Under the pieces are notes generated by a model that was not told the DNA's origin, did no database searches, and worked only from the letters and a program-made list of their open reading frames with translations. From Alphaproteobacteria bacterium (lineage in GTDB: Bacteria; Pseudomonadota; Alphaproteobacteria; SMXP01): a stretch of DNA of 5,237 nt. A program made the position numbers and the translations under genes. Below, piece by piece: positions 1 to 4,328 of the stretch. Every line of letters starts with the position of its first letter. Within the stretch, counting starts at the first letter, position 1. The stretch lies in the NCBI GenBank assembly GCA_021774995.1, contig JAJFIM010000326.1, forward strand, positions 1 to 5,237, in the 5' to 3' direction.

Positions 1-1
1 C

Positions 2-49
2 ACCGAAAAAAACCGGCTGGTCAACGCCCCACCGGCGCTCAAGTCTTAA
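2..49 (+). CDS. 3' end of an upstream gene (possibly rapZ or hprK), partial
   Basis: Frame 2 reads TEKNRLVNAPPALKS and then TAA at 47-49. Of the three forward frames it has the most coding-like third positions (mostly G or C), whereas frames 1 and 3 run on to stops at 82 and 96 with poorer codon choice. Only 15 residues are visible, so no domain can be recognised. In alphaproteobacteria the gene before the EIIA(Man) gene is usually rapZ (nucleotide-binding RNase adaptor) or hprK (HPr kinase/phosphorylase). A short variable tail of this kind would suit either. The identity is inferred from context only. Confidence 0.35.
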   Translation, partial: TEKNRLVNAPPALKS

Positions 50-147
50 AACAAAAGCGAAGTTGGCGATTGCGAAGACCTTGATGAACATGAGATAAGG
101 ATGGGAACTTTTCGACCCCCGGACGTCAAAGAGAGGAAAAGACGCAA
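50..147 (+). promoter_or_regulatory. Leader upstream of manX with a weak promoter candidate and ribosome binding site
   Basis: This 98-bp gap separates the presumed upstream stop from the EIIA start. A TTGCGA at 70-75 and a GATAAG at 94-99, spaced 18 bp apart, each match the sigma70 consensus at four of six bases, so a weak promoter is possible but not convincing. A purine-rich AGAGGAAAAG at 132-141 ends about ten bases before the ATG at 148 (counted from AGGA) and is the likely ribosome binding site. No strong terminator hairpin is visible, so read-through from the upstream gene is likely. Confidence 0.3.
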
Positions 148-555
148 ATGATTGGCCTGGTCCTGGTAACTCATGGGCGTTTGGCGGAGGAATTCATTTC
201 CGCCACGGAACATGTGGTGGGCGCGCAAGAGGATATGCGCGCCATCTGTATCGGTCCCGATGACGATATGGAAAAGCGGCGCAACGACATTCTCAAAGCC
301 GTGAGGGAAGTCGATTCCGGCAACGGAGTGATTGTGCTCACCGATATGTTTGGCGGCACGCCATCCAACTTATCCATTTCAATTATGGACAAAGCGAAAG
401 TTGAAGTCATCGCAGGCATTAACCTGCCCATGCTCATCAGATTAGCCGGGTTTCGAACAGACGGCAGCCTGGACGAAGCGGTGGATCAAGCACAGGAGGC
501 GGGGCGCAAATACATAAGCATCGCTTCCAGAATTCTTTCCGGCGAAGGGAAATAA
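148..555 (+). CDS. manX: PTS EIIA component, mannose (Man) family
   Basis: The 135-residue protein is a stand-alone EIIA domain of the mannose/fructose family, the usual size of that domain. In this family EIIA accepts phosphate from phospho-HPr on a histidine near the N-terminus. That residue is His9 here, in the LVTHG motif at the end of the first beta strand. The second signature, LTDMFGGTPSN at residues 64-74, supplies the conserved Asp66 beside the active site. It is cytosolic, with no signal or membrane segment. No EIIB, EIIC or EIID partner follows. Together with the adjacent HPr and EI genes this suggests a regulatory PTS output protein rather than part of a mannose transporter. In alphaproteobacteria such proteins are often called PtsM or EIIA(Man). 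The ATG at 148 is supported by an upstream AGAGGA and by MIGLVLVTHG, the expected family start. Confidence 0.95.
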   Translation: MIGLVLVTHGRLAEEFISATEHVVGAQEDMRAICIGPDDDMEKRRNDILKAVREVDSGNGVIVLTDMFGGTPSNLSISIMDKAKVEVIAGINLPMLIRLAGFRTDGSLDEAVDQAQEAGRKYISIASRILSGEGK

Positions 556-572
556 CCTATCCTTATACGGAT

Positions 573-578
573 TATAAT
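573..578 (+). promoter_or_regulatory. Perfect -10-like TATAAT in the manX-ptsH gap
   Basis: The 44-bp gap between manX and ptsH is much more AT-rich than its surroundings and contains an exact TATAAT. No TTGACA-like box lies 16-18 bp upstream and no TGn extension precedes it. An internal promoter is therefore only a possibility. Transcription from it would begin near 585, leaving a leader of about 15 bases before the CTG start of ptsH. The AT-richness may simply keep the strong ribosome binding site unstructured. Confidence 0.2.
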
Positions 579-588
579 TTATTTTCTT

Positions 589-595
589 GAGGTGG
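589..595 (+). promoter_or_regulatory. Strong Shine-Dalgarno that sets the CTG start of ptsH
   Basis: GAGGTGG at 589-595 matches six consecutive bases (GAGGTG) of the anti-Shine-Dalgarno complement. Seven bases separate the GAGG core from the CTG at 600, which is ideal spacing. There is no ATG, GTG or TTG near that position in the HPr frame. The in-frame GTG at 654 lies about 60 bases downstream, far outside its reach. This site is the main evidence for the proposed start. Confidence 0.65.
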
Positions 596-599
596 CAAG

Positions 600-896
600 C
601 TGACTAATTCTTCTCATTCACCCACGGAATGCGCAACCCGCTCCTTCACAATCGTGAACATCAAGGGCCTGCATGCGCGCGCGGCGGCTAAATTTGTTCA
701 GTGCGCCGAAGCTTTTAAAGCTCAAGTTAACGTATCGCGAGACGGGACGCGCGTAGACGGGACGTCAATCATGGGCCTGCTCATGCTGGGCGCAAGCCTT
801 GGCACAACAATCCAAGTCGAAGCGACCGGCGTGGAAGCGGATGATGCGCTCGAAGCGCTCGGCGCATTGGTGGCGGCCAGATTCCATGACGACTGA
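600..896 (+). CDS. ptsH: HPr, phosphocarrier protein of the PTS (probable CTG start)
   Basis: HPr is the small cytosolic protein that carries phosphate from EI to EIIA. The active site is NIKGLHARA with His25 (numbering from the CTG). The second regulatory site is Ser56 in GTSIMGLLML. The His-to-Ser spacing of 31 residues equals that of His15 and Ser46 in the E. coli protein, and the Ser is the residue phosphorylated by HPr kinase in bacteria that have it. The frame is open back to a TGA at 588-590 and offers no ATG, GTG or TTG before the GTG at 654. That GTG encodes the Val of TIVNIKGLHARA, and starting there would delete most of the first beta strand. CTG at 600, behind a strong ribosome binding site, gives a 98-residue protein with a complete fold and a short polar N-terminal tail. 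The gene identity is certain; the start is inferred. Confidence 0.93.
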   Translation: MTNSSHSPTECATRSFTIVNIKGLHARAAAKFVQCAEAFKAQVNVSRDGTRVDGTSIMGLLMLGASLGTTIQVEATGVEADDALEALGALVAARFHDD

Positions 897-2667
897 GAAA
901 AAACAAATTCACGGCGTAAAAAAAGAAAGTAGGCGCGAAAAAATATTCCGCGGCCTGGGCGTCTCGCCTGGCATTGTCATTGGCCCGGCCTATGTGGTCG
1001 AACGGGGCGCTGTTTCCGTCCCTGAATATATGATCCCCTTCGCGCGGGTCACGGCTGAACTGGCCCGTTTTTCGCAGGCCGTCAACAAATCCATCGAACA
1101 ATTGAATGCGCTCAAAGAGCGGGTTCATAACCAAAAAGGCGGGGCGTCGGAAGATCTGGAGGGACTGCTCGATGCGCATATGCGCATGCTCACGGGATCG
1201 CGCCTGATCCGCGGGGTTGACGCCCGCATCACCGAACACCGGATCAACGCCGAAGCCGCCGTGCAGGCTGTCACGACAGAATTCATGGATCAGTACAGCG
1301 CCATAGCGGACAGTTATCTGGCCGACCGGATTCACGATATACAAGACGTCGGAAATCGTTTGATCCGCAATTTGAACAAAGTGCACGTCCAAAGCTTCAC
1401 CAATCTGCCGCGCGGCTCAATCATCGTCGCTGACGACATCACGCCCGCCGATACGGCGCTGATGGAGCCAAAGCGTATCGGGGGGATTGTCAGCGGTCTT
1501 GGCGGCGCGCAAAGCCATACCGCGATTATGGCCCGCTCTCTTGGCCTGCCCGCAAGTCTGGCTGTTGCGGGGATTGTTTCCGCCGCCAGCACGGGGACCA
1601 CTTTGATTCTGGACGGCAGCGAGGGACGGGTGATTGTCGACCCGACCGAAGAGGTGATCGCCCAGTATGCGGAATTGCGCATGCAATATCGAAAAGAGCG
1701 GCGGCAGCTTTACCGCCAGCGCAAACTGTCCGCCACAACGCGCGACGGGATCGACATCACTCTCCAAGCCAATGTCGAGCTTCCCTTGGAATTGGAGGCG
1801 GCAAAGGCCAATGGCGCGCAAGGCATTGGCCTACTGAGAACAGAGTTCATGTTCATGAACCGCGAGACGCTGCCCGATGAAGACGAGCAATACGAAACCC
1901 TTGCCGCTTTCGTGACCGGCATGGAAGGGCGGCCGGTCACCATCCGCACGCTCGATATCGGCGGGGATAAAGTGTCACTCGTCTTGAAACGCTACCTTGA
2001 ATCCCAAAACCTCTCGGAAGCGATGGAAGGCGTTAATCCAGCTTTGGGATTACGGGCGATTAGATTGGGTTTAAAATGCAGACCCTTATTGGATACCCAA
2101 TTAGCCGCAATTTTAAGGGTGGCCGCATTGGGCCCCGTGCGCATTTTGCTCCCGATGATCATGTCCGTACCCGAGGTGCGCCAAGTACGCGCGGCGATAA
2201 ACCAAGCATATAACAAGATTGATGCATGCGCGCCCCCTCGCCTGCCCCCTTTGGGCGCCATGATCGAGGTCCCGGCCGCCGCCTTGATTGGCGATGCGTT
2301 GGCTCAGGAAGTCGACTTTTTTTCCATCGGCACCAATGACCTCACCCAATACGCCTTGGCCATTGACCGGGGCAATGAACAGGTGGCCGATCTTTATGAC
2401 CCAACCCACCCGGCTGTCCTGCGTCTCATAGAACTGGCGGTCAAAGCGGCGCAAAAAGCCGGTATCGACGTCAATATTTGCGGCGAAATGGCGGGGGACG
2501 AGCGCTGCGTGCCTTACCTGCTGAGTTTGGGCATTCGGGACCTGTCAATGTCGGCCGCGTCGCTCTCCCGGGTAAAACGGTGCATTCGCGCCCTTGACGA
2601 AACCGCCTGCGGACAGGTCGCGCGGGCGTCACGCAATGTTTCATCCGCCCCATATATCAAAACATAA
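886..2667 (+). CDS. ptsI: PTS Enzyme I (PEP-protein phosphotransferase)
   Basis: EI autophosphorylates from phosphoenolpyruvate and passes the phosphate to HPr. The 593-residue protein (E. coli EI has 575) shows the full domain order: the N-terminal GLGVSPGIVIGPA strand near residues 23-35, the helical HPr-binding region to about 160, the swivelling phosphohistidine domain with His211 in GGAQSHTAIMAR, and a C-terminal PEP-binding barrel. Barrel residues visible include Arg318 (GLLRTEF), Arg354 (IRTLDIGGDK), NPALGLRAIR at 384-393, Glu461 (MIEVPAAA), Asn484 and Asp485 (IGTNDLTQY), Arg495 and the catalytic Cys532 (NICGEMAGD). There is no GAF domain, so this is ordinary EI and not nitrogen-type PtsP. 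The ATG at 886 overlaps the last 11 bases of ptsH and has only a weak ribosome binding site (GGTGGCGG), suggesting translational coupling. A basic tail of about 20 residues precedes the conserved start, and a variable tail of about 25 residues ends the protein. Confidence 0.97.
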   Translation: MTTEKKQIHGVKKESRREKIFRGLGVSPGIVIGPAYVVERGAVSVPEYMIPFARVTAELARFSQAVNKSIEQLNALKERVHNQKGGASEDLEGLLDAHMRMLTGSRLIRGVDARITEHRINAEAAVQAVTTEFMDQYSAIADSYLADRIHDIQDVGNRLIRNLNKVHVQSFTNLPRGSIIVADDITPADTALMEPKRIGGIVSGLGGAQSHTAIMARSLGLPASLAVAGIVSAASTGTTLILDGSEGRVIVDPTEEVIAQYAELRMQYRKERRQLYRQRKLSATTRDGIDITLQANVELPLELEAAKANGAQGIGLLRTEFMFMNRETLPDEDEQYETLAAFVTGMEGRPVTIRTLDIGGDKVSLVLKRYLESQNLSEAMEGVNPALGLRAIRLGLKCRPLLDTQLAAILRVAALGPVRILLPMIMSVPEVRQVRAAINQAYNKIDACAPPRLPPLGAMIEVPAAALIGDALAQEVDFFSIGTNDLTQYALAIDRGNEQVADLYDPTHPAVLRLIELAVKAAQKAGIDVNICGEMAGDERCVPYLLSLGIRDLSMSAASLSRVKRCIRALDETACGQVARASRNVSSAPYIKT

Positions 2668-2686
2668 AGATTTCTTTATATTTGGC

Positions 2687-2715
2687 TTGCCGCCGTTTCG
2701 CCCCCCTGATATAAA
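2687..2715 (+). promoter_or_regulatory. Probable sigma70-type promoter of ahcY with extended -10
   Basis: TTGCCG at 2687-2692 (four of six bases of TTGACA) is followed after exactly 17 bp by TATAAA at 2710-2715 (five of six of TATAAT). The TGA at 2707-2709 forms a TGn extended -10 element. Transcription would begin near 2722 and give an untranslated leader of about 55 bases. It lies just downstream of the ptsI stop, so ahcY can be expressed independently of the PTS operon. This is the best promoter candidate in the window. Confidence 0.5.
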
Positions 2716-2745
2716 AACGCCCAAATCTCGCCTGCTGGGCATTTT
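2714..2745 (+). terminator. Inverted repeat between ptsI and ahcY, possible terminator
   Basis: AAAACGCCCA at 2714-2723 pairs with TGGGCATTTT at 2736-2745: ten positions with one C-A mismatch, around a 12-base loop. The A-rich left arm and U-rich right arm resemble a bidirectional intrinsic terminator. The GC part of the stem is only five base pairs and the T run only four, so it would be weak. It overlaps the -10 and start region of the putative ahcY promoter, so it might instead act as an operator. Confidence 0.35.
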
Positions 2746-2777
2746 GAACCTCAATCATCCACAAAGGAACCTGATCA

Positions 2778-4088
2778 ATGAACGCTTCCACGCACTCTCC
2801 TGGACAGGATTACAAAGTCGCCGACATTTCATTGGCTGATTGGGGACATAAGGAAATCGCCATTGCGGAGACTGAAATGCCGGGCTTGATGTCTTTGCGC
2901 GCCGCCTATGGAGATTCAAAGCCTCTGAAAGGGGCGCGGATCACTGGATGCCTGCATATGACCATTCAAACGGCGGTTTTGATTGATACGCTTGTGGAGC
3001 TGGGCGCTGAGATCCGGTGGTCGTCGTGCAATATATTTTCAACCCAGGATCAAGCCGCCGCGGCGATCGCTGACAAAGGCATTCCGGTATTCGCCTGGAA
3101 AGGGGAAACGGAAGAGGAATATTTATGGTGCGTCAACCAAACCATCAAAGGCCCCGATGGATGGCACCCCAATATTTTACTCGATGATGGCGGCGACCTT
3201 ACCCAGATCATGCATGAAAAATACCCTAATCTTTTGGATGACGTGGTGGGCGTTTCTGAAGAAACCACCACCGGTGTTTTGCGTTTGTATGAAATGGCGA
3301 AGGCGGACACGCTGAAAATACCGGCGATCAACGTCAACGATTCCGTCACCAAATCAAAATTCGACAACCTCTATGGCTGCCGGGAAAGCCTGGTGGACGG
3401 AATCAAGCGCGCCACCGATGTTATGCTGGCGGGTAAAATCGCCGTGGTCTGCGGGTTTGGCGACGTCGGCAAAGGATCCGCCGAATCTCTACGCAGCCAA
3501 GGCGCGCGCGTCATGGTCACGGAAATTGATCCTATCTGCGCACTTCAGGCCGCGATGCAAGGCTATGAGGTCACCACAATGAAGAAAGCGGCCAGTGCTG
3601 GCGATATTTTTGTCACCACCACAGGCAATAAGGACGTCATCACCCTGGACCATATGCGGGAGATGAGGGACCGGGCCATCGTCTGTAATATTGGGCACTT
3701 CGATTCGGAAATTCAGGTGGCGAATTTACGCAATTACAAATGGCACAACGTCAAACCCCAAGTGGATGAGGTCGAATTTCCTGACGGCAAGCGCATTATT
3801 TTGCTGGCCGAAGGACGGTTGGTCAATCTGGGATGCGCCACGGGCCACCCCAGCTTTGTGATGAGCGCTTCTTTCACCAACCAAGTTCTGGCGCAGATCG
3901 AGCTGTGGCAGAATCAGGACAAATACGCCAATCAGGTCTATGTATTGCCCAAGCATCTGGATGAAAGAGTCGCGACGCTGCATCTGGGACGTTTGGGAGC
4001 CGAACTGACTGAACTGACCGATGATCAGGCCGACTATATCGGCGTCCCGAAGGAAGGTCCGTTCAAACCCGAGCATTACCGCTATTAA
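2778..4088 (+). CDS. ahcY: S-adenosylhomocysteine hydrolase (adenosylhomocysteinase)
   Basis: This cytosolic, NAD-dependent enzyme splits S-adenosylhomocysteine into adenosine and homocysteine, removing the inhibitory product of methyltransferases and feeding the methionine cycle. All 436 residues are present. Aligned to the human enzyme (432 residues), the catalytic and substrate residues are His60, Asp137, Glu162, Lys192, Asp196, Asn197, Cys201 and His307 (CNIGHFD). The NAD fold carries GFGDVGKG at 226-233, and the C-terminal KPEHYRY supplies Lys430 and Tyr434, which reach into the neighbouring subunit's cofactor site. AAAGGAAC at 2763-2770 is a well-placed ribosome binding site for the ATG at 2778. 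Many alphaproteobacterial AhcY proteins carry an insertion of about 30-40 residues between the LDDGG and EETTTG motifs. Here that stretch is short, LTQIMHEKYPNLLDDVVGVS, as in the human type. Confidence 0.98.
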   Translation: MNASTHSPGQDYKVADISLADWGHKEIAIAETEMPGLMSLRAAYGDSKPLKGARITGCLHMTIQTAVLIDTLVELGAEIRWSSCNIFSTQDQAAAAIADKGIPVFAWKGETEEEYLWCVNQTIKGPDGWHPNILLDDGGDLTQIMHEKYPNLLDDVVGVSEETTTGVLRLYEMAKADTLKIPAINVNDSVTKSKFDNLYGCRESLVDGIKRATDVMLAGKIAVVCGFGDVGKGSAESLRSQGARVMVTEIDPICALQAAMQGYEVTTMKKAASAGDIFVTTTGNKDVITLDHMREMRDRAIVCNIGHFDSEIQVANLRNYKWHNVKPQVDEVEFPDGKRIILLAEGRLVNLGCATGHPSFVMSASFTNQVLAQIELWQNQDKYANQVYVLPKHLDERVATLHLGRLGAELTELTDDQADYIGVPKEGPFKPEHYRY

Positions 4089-4104
4089 ACTGATTTTTCT
4101 CGGC

Positions 4105-4116
4105 GAAGGCGCCTTC
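4105..4116. repeat. 12-bp perfect palindrome just after ahcY
   Basis: GAAGGCGCCTTC is a perfect palindrome starting 17 bases after the ahcY stop. As RNA it could fold only with a four-base loop, for example GGCG-AAGG-CGCC at 4102-4113, and no T run follows, so it is not a good terminator. A protein-binding role or chance are both possible. Confidence 0.35.
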
Positions 4117-4123
4117 AAACCTG

Positions 4124-4129
4124 TTGACA
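4124..4129 (+). promoter_or_regulatory. Consensus -35 hexamer TTGACA without a good -10
   Basis: TTGACA matches the sigma70 -35 consensus exactly and lies in the gap before the kinase-like gene. At 16-18 bp spacing the sequence is GC-rich. The nearest -10-like hexamer is GATAGG at 4151-4156, 21 bp away and matching at only three positions. It is recorded as a weak candidate promoter element for the downstream gene. Confidence 0.15.
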
Positions 4130-4170
4130 GGCAAAAGGATTCCAGGCTTCGATAGGGTCTTGAAGGGTCA

Positions 4171-4188
4171 AAGAGCGCGGGCGCTTTT
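4171..4188 (+). terminator. Candidate terminator hairpin after ahcY
   Basis: AAGAGCG at 4171-4177 pairs with CGCTTTT at 4182-4188 around a CGGG loop, with one G-U pair. The four T bases form part of the stem and are followed by CC, so the free U tract is short. It is the most terminator-like structure between ahcY and the next gene, but not a strong one. Confidence 0.3.
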
Positions 4189-4200
4189 CCACGTGCGGGT

Positions 4201-4244
4201 CGGCCTCCCCTGTAGCTCCCATCAATCAGAGGGGAGCGGGGCTG
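4201..4244. repeat. Inverted repeats able to form two competing hairpins
   Basis: CTCCCCT at 4205-4211 is perfectly complementary to AGGGGAG at 4230-4236 across an 18-base spacer. The outer arms CGGC (4201-4204) and GCTG (4241-4244) can extend the stem across a four-base bulge. A second segment, GCTCCC at 4215-4220, pairs perfectly with GGGAGC at 4232-4237. Both stems use the same right arm, so only one can form at a time. The element lies in the leader of the kinase-like gene. No T run follows, so it does not look like a simple terminator. Confidence 0.4.
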
Positions 4245-4328
4245 TGCTTTAGTCTGTTATGTATGCTTGGAATCACGCCTAATATGGTAATTTCTCGGGC
4301 CACCCATAGAGAACAGGAACATCAAGGT

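Noticed and set aside
799..885. Extending Enzyme I upstream to a TTG at 799
   Set aside because: The added 29 residues are the shadow of HPr in another frame (MAQQSKSKRP and so on), with no family similarity. ATG 886 is closer to the conserved EI start.
654..896. Reading HPr from the GTG at 654 (80 residues)
   Set aside because: This start lies inside the conserved TIVNIKGLHARA segment and would remove most of beta strand 1. It also has no ribosome binding site nearby, while a strong one sits at 589-595.
781..1392. 203-residue open frame on the minus strand inside ptsI
   Set aside because: It lies opposite strongly conserved Enzyme I coding sequence and has no recognisable domain or ribosome binding site, so it is a shadow frame.
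2668..2777. Possible SAH or SAM riboswitch before ahcY
   Set aside because: Such elements are known before ahcY, but I could not match the gap to the conserved cores I know, and the probable promoter leaves only about 55 bases of leader. A covariance-model search would settle it.
2594..2839. 81-residue forward frame spanning the end of ptsI and the start of ahcY
   Set aside because: It overlaps two real genes in a different frame and the protein resembles no family. The gap is better explained by the promoter and hairpin.
4190..4260. Possible small structured RNA gene (tRNA or SRP RNA)
   Set aside because: There is no cloverleaf, no T-loop sequence and no SRP GGAAGCAG-type motif on either strand. 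Only simple inverted repeats are present.
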